From an uncultured Clostridia bacterium (lineage in GTDB: Bacteria > Bacillota > Clostridia > Oscillospirales > Ruminococcaceae), in contig CALBGD010000003.1 in assembly GCA_937893735.1 (NCBI GenBank), positions 1 through 14,825 of the forward strand: a stretch of DNA of 14,825 nucleotides, given 5' to 3'. The position numbers and the translations under genes are program-made. The notes under the pieces are model-generated. The model worked only from the letters and a program-made list of their open reading frames with translations, had not been told where the DNA came from and did no database searches. Below, one piece after another: positions 6,879 through 14,005 of the stretch. Within the stretch, counting starts at the first letter, position 1. Every line of letters starts with the position of its first letter.

Positions 6879-8222
6879 TTATTTCAGCTTTTCAGCTATC
6901 TCTTCCATGCGCATTCCGCGGCTTCCCTTGAACAGAACCACGTCCCCGGGCTTCAGCCATTGCAGGAGCTCCGCTGTCAATGCCGCCTTGTCCGTGGAGT
7001 GGTGCACCTCGAACCCGGCTTTCTCCAGCCGCTCCCGGCAGTAAGCCATCTCAGCGCCGTAAAGGAACGCGCAGTCCGCGTTTTTCATGATATAGTCCGC
7101 CACCCCCGCGTGGAGTTCTGCGGACATCTCTCCCAACTCCAGCATATCGCCGAGCACGGCGCATTTCCTGCCGGGGCACTTCATTCCGCCCAGCACGGAA
7201 AGGGAGCTTTCCATCGAAGTGGGGCTCGCGTTGTAGCAGTCCAGTATCACGGTGATATCGCCGCGCTTCTCGATACGCTGGCGCATTCCGGAGCTCTCAT
7301 ACCGCATGAACGCCGGGACTATCTCCTCCGGAGACATTCCCGCCGCGATACCCGCCGCGAAAGCCGCAAGCGCGTTCATAACGTGGTGCTCTCCCACCAC
7401 CGGGAGCTTCGCCGGATAACGCTTCCCGCCGTAAATCAGCGTGAAGCTCTGGCTGTCGTCATTCTGGGAGATATCCTCCGCACGGACGCCGCAGCCCTCC
7501 GAAAGCCCGTACCTGACGATTTTTCTGCCGGGAATATCCACGGTTTTCAGGTACTCGTCGTCGCCGTTAAGTATCAGCGGAGCGCTCTCAGAAGCGCCGT
7601 CAAGAATCTCCAGCTTCGCTTTCAGGATATTTTCGCGGGTCTTGAGGTTCTCAATGTGGCACCAGCCGATATTCGTGATCACGCATATATCCGGAGCCGC
7701 CGTCTTTGACAGCACGCTTATCTCCCCGAGGTCGGACATTCCCATCTCGATTACCGCCGCGCCGTAGCTCCCATTCAGCCGGAAAAGCGTCCGGGGAAGC
7801 CCGATATCGTTGTTGAAGTTCCCCTCGGTTTTCAGCGTGTTGTATTTCGCGGAAAGCACCGCGTAAACCATATCCTTTGTGGAGGTCTTGCCCACGCTTC
7901 CGGTGACTCCCACCAGCTTCAGCGGGAATTTCATTCTGTGGTAATGCGCTAGGTCAAGCTGAGCCTTCCGGCTGTCCTCCACCAGAATCACGGAAATTCC
8001 GTGGCTCCCCGCACCGCTTTCCCGGTCGGAAATTGCCGCAGCCGCGCCCTTTTCAGCCGCCGCGTCAATGAAGTCATTTCCGTCGAAGCTCTCGCCTTTG
8101 ACGGCAACGAACAGCATTTCTTTTTCTATCGTGCGGGTATCCGTGGATACTCCGCTGACCGTAACGTCATTCCCGAGGAGCTTTCCCCCGGTGACTCCGG
8201 CTATTTCTCTTGCAGTAAACAT
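6879..8222 (-). CDS. murF: UDP-MurNAc-tripeptide:D-alanyl-D-alanine ligase (MurF)
   Basis: MurF adds the D-Ala-D-Ala dipeptide, finishing the cytoplasmic pentapeptide precursor. The 447-residue protein has the three-domain Mur ligase layout: an N-terminal substrate domain (about 1-85), the ATP-binding core with P-loop GVTGSVGKTSTKDM (105-118), IGWCHIENLKTRENILKAK (185-203), and the C-terminal domain with DCYNASPTSM (328-337), AVLGDMLELG (355-364) and KGSRGMRME (432-440). The ATG at 8222 is chosen because AAGGCGGTG lies 4 nt upstream and residue 1 begins the usual MurF start (MFTAREIA). The frame stays open further upstream, but that stretch lies over the murE 3' end. The gap to murE is 11 nt. 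Confidence 0.97.
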   Translation of the reverse strand: MFTAREIAGVTGGKLLGNDVTVSGVSTDTRTIEKEMLFVAVKGESFDGNDFIDAAAEKGAAAAISDRESGAGSHGISVILVEDSRKAQLDLAHYHRMKFPLKLVGVTGSVGKTSTKDMVYAVLSAKYNTLKTEGNFNNDIGLPRTLFRLNGSYGAAVIEMGMSDLGEISVLSKTAAPDICVITNIGWCHIENLKTRENILKAKLEILDGASESAPLILNGDDEYLKTVDIPGRKIVRYGLSEGCGVRAEDISQNDDSQSFTLIYGGKRYPAKLPVVGEHHVMNALAAFAAGIAAGMSPEEIVPAFMRYESSGMRQRIEKRGDITVILDCYNASPTSMESSLSVLGGMKCPGRKCAVLGDMLELGEMSAELHAGVADYIMKNADCAFLYGAEMAYCRERLEKAGFEVHHSTDKAALTAELLQWLKPGDVVLFKGSRGMRMEEIAEKLK

Positions 8223-8226
8223 CTTG

Positions 8227-8235
8227 CACCGCCTT
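8227..8235 (-). promoter_or_regulatory. Non-consensus ribosome-binding site of murF
   Basis: AAGGCGGTG lies just before the murF ATG and overlaps the murE stop codon. It differs from the ideal AAGGAGGTG at one base. The same nonamer precedes murE (9697-9705). It decides the murF start, because the open frame continues upstream. Confidence 0.6.
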
Positions 8236-9691
8236 AAGTAATATCGTGATTCCTGAGCCATTCCAGAACGATCTCCCGCTCGTCGAACGGAACGTTCTCG
8301 TCCCCTATCGCCTGATAGTCCTCGTGACCCTTGCCGCACAGCGCGATAAGCTCGCCGTCCTGCGCAGTTTCAAGGGCGCGGTATATCGCGGCTCTCCGGT
8401 CGATGAACTCCTCGCAGGGCTTTCCTGCGGGAACTCCGCGCCGCACATCGTCGATGGTCTGCTGCGGAGGCTCGTGCCGGGGGTTGTCGGTCGTGATGAT
8501 GAGCCTGTCGGCGTATTCCGCCGCAATCCTGCCCATGTCCGGGCGCTTGCCCGCGTCACGCTCCCCCGCCGCGCCGAACACCGCAGTGAGCCGCCCTGTC
8601 AGCGGTCTGAGCGTTGAAAGCAGCTTGTCAAGCCCGTCCCCGGTGTGCGCGTAGTCGCGTATCACCGTGAATCTCCCCTGATAGATGGTCTCCAGCCGCC
8701 CGGCTACCCCGGGGGACTTCTCGAGAGCCGCCAGCACATCCTCCATCGGGAAGCCCAGCAGATGGCACATCACCGCCGCCTGAACCGCGTTGCTGACGTT
8801 GTACATTCCGGTGAGCGGTATTTTCGCCGTCCAGCTTTTCTGCTTCTGCGGGCAGGTCAGCAGGAACTGCGCGCCGTGGGGCTCCAGCCTTACGAACTCC
8901 GCGAAATAGTCTGCTTCGCCGCAGACGCTGGTGGTTATCGCGGGGATTCCCGAGCTCCGGCAGTAGTCCGCCGTGCGCCTGCCGTATTCATCGTCTATGT
9001 TCACCACCATGTTTCTGGACATATCCGCCAGCATTCTCTTTGCGAGGTAGTAGCTTTCCATCGTGCCGTGGTAGTCCAGATGGTCCTGCGTGAGATTCGT
9101 GAACGCCCCGGCAGCGAAGCTCTCCGCCGCGAAGCGGTGCTGAGCCAGCGCCATGGAGCTTGCCTCGAGAAAGCAGTACTCCGTGCCGATATCCGCCATC
9201 TCCCGGAAGAGCTGGTACAGCTTTCGCGGCTCCGGAGTGGTGGGCGGGCCGTCATGGGAGTATTTCAGCCCCCTGCCCGTATCGCAGCCCACCGTGCCGA
9301 TAACTCCGGTCTGGTGCCCGAGGGCTCGGGTTATCTGCGCGCAGAGGTTCACCGTGGTGGTCTTGCCGTTCGTCCCGGTGACTGCGCCGAGGGTAAGCCT
9401 CCGGGTAGGTCTGCCGTAGAACGCCGAGAGTATCTCCGGGTAGAGCCTGCGGCTCTCGGGAACGTTTATCTCCCGCGCCAGCCCTAATTTCTGTTCCGTG
9501 ACCACTGCGCAGGCACCCTGCGCGAGCATTTTCTCCGCCACGGAGTGCCCGTCAAAGGCTCTGCCCTTAACGCACACGAACAGGAATCCCGGCTCCACCT
9601 CGCGGTTATCCGAGGTCACGCCCGTGACCGGGATCTCCGTCAGTTCCTGCGGTATCTCGGTTATCCCGCTGAAAAGTTCTCCTAAAGTCAT
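8234..9691 (-). CDS. murE: UDP-MurNAc-L-Ala-D-Glu:meso-diaminopimelate ligase (MurE)
   Basis: MurE adds the third stem-peptide residue to UDP-MurNAc-dipeptide in the cytoplasm. The 485-residue protein has the Mur ligase layout: P-loop GAVTGTNGKTTTV (102-114) with Lys110, TTPEP (151-155), NLTQDHLDYHGTM (199-211), and the lysine of YLAKRM (Lys218) that is carbamylated in this family. RDYAHTGDGL (345-354) and CGKGHEDYQ (452-460) follow. The motif DNPRHEP (402-408) matches the DNPR signature of meso-DAP-adding enzymes; lysine-adding MurE proteins differ here. This predicts meso-DAP in the cell wall. The usual TP after DYAH is TG here. The ATG follows AAGGCGGTG, and the gap to the transpeptidase gene is 15 nt. 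Confidence 0.97.
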   Translation of the reverse strand: MTLGELFSGITEIPQELTEIPVTGVTSDNREVEPGFLFVCVKGRAFDGHSVAEKMLAQGACAVVTEQKLGLAREINVPESRRLYPEILSAFYGRPTRRLTLGAVTGTNGKTTTVNLCAQITRALGHQTGVIGTVGCDTGRGLKYSHDGPPTTPEPRKLYQLFREMADIGTEYCFLEASSMALAQHRFAAESFAAGAFTNLTQDHLDYHGTMESYYLAKRMLADMSRNMVVNIDDEYGRRTADYCRSSGIPAITTSVCGEADYFAEFVRLEPHGAQFLLTCPQKQKSWTAKIPLTGMYNVSNAVQAAVMCHLLGFPMEDVLAALEKSPGVAGRLETIYQGRFTVIRDYAHTGDGLDKLLSTLRPLTGRLTAVFGAAGERDAGKRPDMGRIAAEYADRLIITTDNPRHEPPQQTIDDVRRGVPAGKPCEEFIDRRAAIYRALETAQDGELIALCGKGHEDYQAIGDENVPFDEREIVLEWLRNHDIT

Positions 9692-9696
9692 GACCT

Positions 9697-9705
9697 CACC
9701 GCCTT
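9697..9705 (-). promoter_or_regulatory. Non-consensus ribosome-binding site of murE
   Basis: AAGGCGGTG, the same nonamer as before murF, lies 5 nt upstream of the murE ATG, with a further AGG in the gap. It starts one base after the transpeptidase stop codon. Confidence 0.55.
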
Positions 9706-9706
9706 C

Positions 9707-12103
9707 TTAGTCCGCGTAGCCGTTCACCTGGAATGTGACCTCGACTACATTTCCCTTGTATGCCTCAGTACCGCCTGCCGGGTACTGGGACGTTGCAACT
9801 GCGTTCGCGTTATCCGCCGCGCCGCCTGTTATCTTGATGTTGAATCCCGCGTTGGTTATCGCTTCGTTCGCCTGAGCCACAGTCATTCCGGTGACATCGG
9901 GCATTACGCCGGATTCGTACTCGTTTGTGCCGAAATACAGCACGACTGTCGAGCCCTTCGGGATACTGCTTCCGGAAGCCGGTATCTGGTTCGTGACCGT
10001 AGAGCCTGCGGTATCGCCGACATACTTCACATCGAAGCCCTCTGCATTGAGCTTCGCTTCGGCTCTCTGGGACTCCATGCCGAGGACGTAGGGCACAGCC
10101 GCGTCCATCTTGGAGAGCTCCTCCGCCGTGTAGGTGGGGTAAATTCCGAGGTGCGGGAGACCCTCCTTGAACACCGCCGAAACAACAGGAGCCGCTACCG
10201 CGCTTCCGTAGTACTGGGTGCCTGTCGGGGTGTCCGCCATTACCAGCATTACTATCTGCGGGTCGTCCGCCGGGGCGAATGCCGCGAATGACGGAACATA
10301 GGTCATGTGAGCGCCCATCGCGCTTCCGCCCGCCGCGTTGTACTCGTCTATCTTCTCGGTCGTACCGGATTTTCCGCCTATGCGGTAGCCGTTTATGTAG
10401 GCGTTGCTTCCGCCGTTCTCGTTAACAACAGTTTCAAGGATACTGCGCATCTGCGCGGAGGTCTCCTCGGAAATGACCTGACGCTTTATTCTGGTCTCGG
10501 TGGTCTTTACCACGTTTCCGTCCGCGTCCAGTATCTTATCGACAACGTAGGGAGTGACTAAGTAGCCGCCGTTTACGATAGCGCACAGCGCAGTGGTCAT
10601 CTGGAGCGGAGTGACCTTGTTCGTCTGACCGAAGCTTGAAGAAGCAAGCTCCACGATACCCATGTTGGAGCGCTTGACATAAAGGCTTCCGGATTCGCCG
10701 GGGAGGTCTATTCCGGTGGGCTCGGTGAATCCGAACGCCTCGAAATAGTCACAGAACTTATCCGCGCCGAGAAGCTGTCCTATCTGGATAAAGCTCGGGT
10801 TGCAGGACTTCGTTACCGCCTGCTGGAGCGTGAGCGAACCATGACCGGCGTGCTGCCAGCAGCTTATCATCGTGCCGGAAACGTTCTCAACGCCCGCGCA
10901 GTAGAATGTGGAGTTCAGCGAAACTACCTCCTCCTCGAGGGCGCTTGCGCAGGTGACGGTCTTGAATACGGAGCCGGGGTAGTACAGCTCGGTTATCGCC
11001 TTGTTCTTCCACTGCTGTTCGCGCAGGGCCGCCTCCTTGGCGTCTATCTCCTCCTCGGTGGCGCCGGAATCCTTCATCTCCGCGAGTATCTGGAGGTCGT
11101 AGCTGGATTTCAGCTCGGAGGGGTTGTTCAGGTCGAAGCTCGGCGCAGTCGCCATCGCGAGGACCGCTCCGGTATTGCAGTTCATGATTATTCCGCAGGC
11201 GCGGTTTATCACCTGATGCTGGGATACGCACAGCTCCAGATTCTTTTCAAGGTAGTGCTGGAGCACCTCGTCCAGCGTGAGCACAAGGCTGCACCCGTCC
11301 ACGGCGGAGAAGTAAGCGTCGCTTCCGTTCTGAAGCGTTCTTCCGTCCGCGGAAACGTTGTATATCGCCTTTCCGTCCGTGCCGGCGAGGTAATCGTCGT
11401 AGTATGCTTCAAGACCGTAAACGCCGTCGCCGTCGAAGTTCGTGAAGCCGATTATGTTGGAGGCAAGCGACCCGTTCGGGTAGTATCTCTTTGAGGTAGG
11501 CCACAGGTAGATATCATCGGAGTTAAGCCCGTTTTCCTCCATGAACGCCGTGACCTCGTTCGCCTCGGGCTTCTCGACCTTGCGCTGGACGATGTAGTAC
11601 TGATTGTTGTAGTCGGTGCAGGCGGTCTTTATCTTATCGTAGTCCGCGCCGAGTATCTTGGAGAGCCCCTTTGCGACAAGCTCCGCGCGCTCGACATACG
11701 GCGCGGGAGTTTCTCCCTTTTCGATGAGCTGCGCGGCTTTCTTGTCGTATTCTTCCTTTGCCTTGGTGTTGGCGTTCTCGATGTTGTGCGGGGATATCGT
11801 GATGTCCCACACGGTGGAGCTCTGCGCCAGCACGGTCCCGCTGGAATCCATGATGGAGCCGCGGTTCGCCTTTATTACCGCCGAGGACTGCTGCTGGTCT
11901 GTCGCCAGCATTCTCCACTTATCGCCGTCCAGTATCGAATATTTCAGGAGGTAGGAGCCGACATACACAGCGCCGATGACGATACAGCCAAGGGCTATCT
12001 CCTGCTTGACGCTCGCCTTTATCTTGCGTGGCTTTTCGGCTGAACGCTCTTCAAACCGGAAAAATTTCCGCGCTATTGAGGTAAAAAAACCGTCTTTTTT
12101 CAT
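9707..12103 (-). CDS. ftsI: Class B penicillin-binding protein with two PASTA domains (FtsI/PBP2B/SpoVD family)
   Basis: A septal DD-transpeptidase that cross-links peptidoglycan made by FtsW. The 798 residues show a short cytoplasmic N-terminus, one membrane anchor at about 35-55, a PBP dimerisation domain with the RGSIMDSSGTVLA motif (81-93), and the transpeptidase domain. The active-site motifs are SVFK (Ser378, Lys381), SCN (433-435) and KSGT (578-581). Two C-terminal PASTA repeats follow at about 669-725 and 733-795. Two PASTA repeats resemble B. subtilis PBP2B more than SpoVD, which has one, so a vegetative division role is likely; a sporulation role cannot be excluded. GGAGG (12114-12118) lies 10 nt before the ATG. 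The upstream spacer has a terminator and a palindromic element, so transcription into this gene may depend on read-through or on a promoter I could not identify. Confidence 0.95.
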   Translation of the reverse strand: MKKDGFFTSIARKFFRFEERSAEKPRKIKASVKQEIALGCIVIGAVYVGSYLLKYSILDGDKWRMLATDQQQSSAVIKANRGSIMDSSGTVLAQSSTVWDITISPHNIENANTKAKEEYDKKAAQLIEKGETPAPYVERAELVAKGLSKILGADYDKIKTACTDYNNQYYIVQRKVEKPEANEVTAFMEENGLNSDDIYLWPTSKRYYPNGSLASNIIGFTNFDGDGVYGLEAYYDDYLAGTDGKAIYNVSADGRTLQNGSDAYFSAVDGCSLVLTLDEVLQHYLEKNLELCVSQHQVINRACGIIMNCNTGAVLAMATAPSFDLNNPSELKSSYDLQILAEMKDSGATEEEIDAKEAALREQQWKNKAITELYYPGSVFKTVTCASALEEEVVSLNSTFYCAGVENVSGTMISCWQHAGHGSLTLQQAVTKSCNPSFIQIGQLLGADKFCDYFEAFGFTEPTGIDLPGESGSLYVKRSNMGIVELASSSFGQTNKVTPLQMTTALCAIVNGGYLVTPYVVDKILDADGNVVKTTETRIKRQVISEETSAQMRSILETVVNENGGSNAYINGYRIGGKSGTTEKIDEYNAAGGSAMGAHMTYVPSFAAFAPADDPQIVMLVMADTPTGTQYYGSAVAAPVVSAVFKEGLPHLGIYPTYTAEELSKMDAAVPYVLGMESQRAEAKLNAEGFDVKYVGDTAGSTVTNQIPASGSSIPKGSTVVLYFGTNEYESGVMPDVTGMTVAQANEAITNAGFNIKITGGAADNANAVATSQYPAGGTEAYKGNVVEVTFQVNGYAD

Positions 12104-12179
12104 GTCAGAGTTTCCTCCATATCAAAATGCCTGAAGGTAACCTCTAAAAACCTCCTTCACGGCAGATTTCTATGACTTA

Positions 12180-12209
12180 CCAAGAAACGGTCGCTTCGCT
12201 CCTTATTCA
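12180..12209. other. 30-bp replacement segment inside copy 2
   Basis: Between the shared blocks GACTTA and TCATCTGC, copy 1 has only TA, while copy 2 has 30 bp containing GGTCGCTTCGCTCC. The change removes one side of the mirrored TGACTTATATCA block, so the hairpin of copy 2 is interrupted here. I see no clear terminal repeats, so it may be an indel, a short insertion or a variant form of the family. Confidence 0.5.
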
Positions 12210-12260
12210 TCATCTGCTTCGTTGTCAAACCTTGAAATACATACAGTATTCCTGCGGTTG

Positions 12261-12318
12261 ATACTAATTCCAGAACCACGTTTCGGTTATGCATATTATG
12301 TGTATTTGGAATTAGTAT
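12261..12318. mobile_element. 58-bp nested insertion with 11-bp terminal inverted repeats
   Basis: ATACTAATTCC (12261-12271) and GGAATTAGTAT (12308-12318) are perfect inverted repeats bounding 36 bp. Copy 1 of the host element lacks this segment exactly: removing 58 bp restores a 13-bp junction that matches copy 1 at 11 positions. It is therefore a separate small palindromic element inserted near the hairpin tip of the larger one. It is far too short to encode a protein. I do not recognise a named family. Confidence 0.75.
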
Positions 12319-12390
12319 AACGCCTAGCATCTGATATAAGTCATGTACGAAATCTGCTCGTGTCCCGGTTATTAGAGGTTACCTGAAAAT

Positions 12391-12450
12391 AAAAAAAAAG
12401 TCGGACTATGACGGCTGCACGAACCCCCGCGCAGCGCATAATAAGCCGAC
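12391..12450 (-). terminator. Intrinsic terminator between ftsL and the transpeptidase gene
   Basis: On the minus strand a long hairpin runs from GTCGG (12450-12446) to CCGAC (12404-12400). It has a second paired block GCTGCGC/GTGCAGC near the tip and an 8-nt loop. The stem is about 20 bp, with two mismatches, one bulge and several G-U pairs, and is followed at once by nine T. Such a structure inside the dcw cluster should stop part or all of the transcription coming from mraZ. Confidence 0.8.
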
Positions 12451-12510
12451 CTTGCCCATTCGATCCGTTGCCGGCAGAGTATAGGGGCGCAGGAAGCGTG
12501 TCCTGTTCAC
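12400..12510 (-). other. Candidate structured leader or small RNA upstream of the terminator
   Basis: Between the ftsL stop and the terminator the minus strand can fold into CAGGA/TCCTG (6-nt loop). GCCGGC (12475-12470) is complementary, with one G-U pair, to GTCGGC (12450-12445), which is also the 5' arm of the terminator. The two pairings are mutually exclusive, the layout of an attenuator. A possible extended -10, TGGCATAAT, sits just after the ftsL stop, so a separate short RNA of about 110 nt is also possible. It does not match SRP, 6S, tmRNA or T-box signatures that I know. The rest of the 12104-12525 gene-free stretch is the palindromic element and the ribosome-binding site of the next gene. 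Confidence 0.4.
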
Positions 12511-12525
12511 CTCTATATTATGCCA

Positions 12526-13071
12526 TCAGAAGCCGATGTATTCCAGCAGATCACCGAACCAGTCCGCGACTGCGCTGAATATACTGCTGCTGCCGTCCGG
12601 AGTGACCTCGATAAGACTTTCCGTGTTCACGTTAAGGTACTTTATCTGTGAGTTAGTGACCTTTGTCATGCCGAGCTTATTCCCGGCGTATTCCTCGATG
12701 TAGCTTATGTTCGCCTTGGTATCAAGACGGCTCTGGAGAAGCGAATTCTGATCCTGAGCCTCTGAAAGCAGAGCCCGCTGATCGTCCACCCTGCGCGCAG
12801 CGTCGTCCACGCGGGTGTTCTGTACGTTCACGGCCCACAGTACGCCGAAAGCCATCAGGGCGCAGAGCAGTATCTTTGCCTTGGAGCCGCTCCTCGAAAC
12901 AGAGGGTTTATTCAATTTCATTTCCCTTTCCCTGCGCTCGCGGTCCTGTTCATGGACCTCGCGCTCCTTATGCGCGGTGTTGTCGCGGTAAAGGTCGTAC
13001 GCAAGGTTAGATCTGTTTATTTCCGGAAGCATTAGCTCACCATCCTTGTTTTTTTGAAAGCCGTCAGTCAT
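12526..13071 (-). CDS. ftsL: FtsL-like bitopic cell division protein
   Basis: A small single-span protein of the FtsL/DivIC type, which links FtsQ to the septal synthase. Of 181 residues, 1-63 are cytoplasmic and highly charged, with an Arg/Glu-rich run at 36-50. A membrane span lies at about 65-83 and a heptad-like coiled coil at about 84-118. A short conserved-looking segment (YIEEYAGNKLGM, 124-135) and a hydrophobic C-terminus follow. Sequence conservation in this family is low; the call rests on topology and position between rsmH and the transpeptidase gene. The start given overlaps the rsmH stop by 8 bp (ATGACTGA), suggesting translational coupling, but has no clear ribosome-binding site. 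An in-frame ATG at 13032 (MLPEINRSNL) has AAGGATGG 7 nt upstream and is an equally good or better start. Confidence 0.85.
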   Translation of the reverse strand: MTDGFQKNKDGELMLPEINRSNLAYDLYRDNTAHKEREVHEQDRERREREMKLNKPSVSRSGSKAKILLCALMAFGVLWAVNVQNTRVDDAARRVDDQRALLSEAQDQNSLLQSRLDTKANISYIEEYAGNKLGMTKVTNSQIKYLNVNTESLIEVTPDGSSSIFSAVADWFGDLLEYIGF

Positions 13072-14005
13072 CGAGCGCGCTCATGCGTATCTTTTCGATG
13101 ACCCTCAGCTTTGCGCTCCTGCTGCGCGGATTTGCCTCCAGCTCCTCTGCGGAAGCTGTGATGGGCTTCTTGTCCACCAGCCTGCCTCTGGGCTTCCTGC
13201 TGCAGACGCACACCGGGAATTCCGGCGGGCAGGTGCAGCCGGTGCAGAACTCCCTGAACCGATTCTTGACTATCCTATCCTCCAGCGAATGGAACGTGAT
13301 GACCGACATTCTGCCGCCGACCCTCAGTGCGTCAAATCCGTCCGCGAGGGCTGTTTCCAGCACGTCCAGCTCGTGATTGACCTCTATCCTTATCGCCTGA
13401 AAGCTCTTCCGGCAGGGATTCTTCTCCCTGCGGTACGCCGCCGGGACGCTCGCCTTTATTATCTCCGCGAGCTGGCCGGTGGTCTCTATCGGCGCGGAAA
13501 GCCGGGCATTCACAATGCCCCTGGCTATCTTATTGCCGAATTTTTCTTCGCCGTAGCTGAACAGAATACGCGCGATATCTTCCTCCGCATATTCATTCAC
13601 GACGTCGCGCGCGGAAAGTCCCTCTCCGCTCATGCGCATATCAAGCGGGGCGTCCGCATGGAACGAAAACCCGCGCTCTGCGGTGTCAAGCTGGTGCGAC
13701 GACACGCCGAGGTCTGCGATGATGCCGTCCAGAGCCTCTATCCCCAGCTCTGCCAGCACGTTTTTTATCTCGCAGAAGTTCCTGCGCACAAATGTGACCG
13801 GATAGCCCTTGAGACGCTCCCCAGCAGCCTCCAGCGCCTCCCTGTCCTGGTCGAAGCAGATCAGCCTGCCGCCGTCCAGACGCTTAGCAAGCTCCAGACT
13901 GTGGCCGCCGCCACCGGTGGTGAGGTCCGCGTAGACGCCCTTCGGGTCTGTGAACGCGCCGTCCACCGTTTCTTTCAGCAGAACTGAAATATGTGAAAAT
14001 TCCAT
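13064..14005 (-). CDS. rsmH: 16S rRNA (cytosine(1402)-N(4))-methyltransferase RsmH (MraW)
   Basis: RsmH methylates N4 of C1402 in 16S rRNA with S-adenosylmethionine, tuning the ribosomal P site. The 313-residue protein has the SAM-binding motif DLTTGGGGHS (27-36), FDQD (51-54), IADLGVSSHQLD (96-107), RGFSF (111-115), LDMRM (121-125), HSLEDRIVKN (239-248) and the C-terminal NPRSRSAKLR (292-301). A four-cysteine cluster (CTGCTCPPEFPVCVC, 254-268) is of the type common in Firmicutes members. Its ATG shares one base with the mraZ stop (TGATG), and GAGGAG lies 11 nt upstream. Its stop overlaps the ftsL start. It is second in the cluster, as is normal. Confidence 0.97.
   Translation of the reverse strand: MEFSHISVLLKETVDGAFTDPKGVYADLTTGGGGHSLELAKRLDGGRLICFDQDREALEAAGERLKGYPVTFVRRNFCEIKNVLAELGIEALDGIIADLGVSSHQLDTAERGFSFHADAPLDMRMSGEGLSARDVVNEYAEEDIARILFSYGEEKFGNKIARGIVNARLSAPIETTGQLAEIIKASVPAAYRREKNPCRKSFQAIRIEVNHELDVLETALADGFDALRVGGRMSVITFHSLEDRIVKNRFREFCTGCTCPPEFPVCVCSRKPRGRLVDKKPITASAEELEANPRSRSAKLRVIEKIRMSALDD

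Larger units (their letters stand above)
12136..12383. mobile_element. Palindromic MITE/ERIC-like element, 248 bp, copy 2, with nested insertion
   Basis: This is a second copy of the element at 3150-3311, in the opposite orientation. Near-identical blocks cover most of both arms. The ends are GGTAACCTCTAAAAACC and its imperfect mirror. The element is flanked on both sides by TGAA (12132-12135 and 12384-12387), as expected of a 4-bp target-site duplication. It is 86 bp longer than copy 1. Of these, 58 bp are a nested insertion (12261-12318), and 28 bp are the net gain where 30 bp (12180-12209) replace 2 bp of copy 1. It ends 32 nt before the transpeptidase ATG and begins 7 bp past the T-run of the terminator. 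No coding sequence is seen in it. Confidence 0.85.

Noticed and set aside
5688..7709. Long open frame of 673 codons on the plus strand
   Set aside because: It lies antisense to mraY, murF and the start of ftsW, which have complete family motifs. Its product is rich in His and Arg with no domain pattern, typical of the mirror frame of G/C-rich codons.
8223..8339. N-terminal extension of murF by 39 codons
   Set aside because: It lies over the murE 3' end in another frame, while the ATG at 8222 has a ribosome-binding site and the correct MurF N-terminus.
12136..12383. CRISPR-like or tRNA-like content in the ftsL-transpeptidase spacer
   Set aside because: There are only two distant copies in inverted orientation and no regularly spaced direct repeats; no tRNA cloverleaf or CCA end can be drawn.
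12136..12383. TTGACA inside copy 2 (minus strand) as a promoter for the transpeptidase gene
   Set aside because: The -35 hexamer is perfect, but at 16-18 nt spacing only poor -10 matches (such as TAAGGA) are found, so I did not annotate it.
12400..12510. T-box, SRP RNA or 6S RNA in the ftsL downstream spacer
   Set aside because: The T-box signature around TGGNACCGCG, the SRP loop GGAAGGAAGCAGCC-type motif and the 6S layout are not present.
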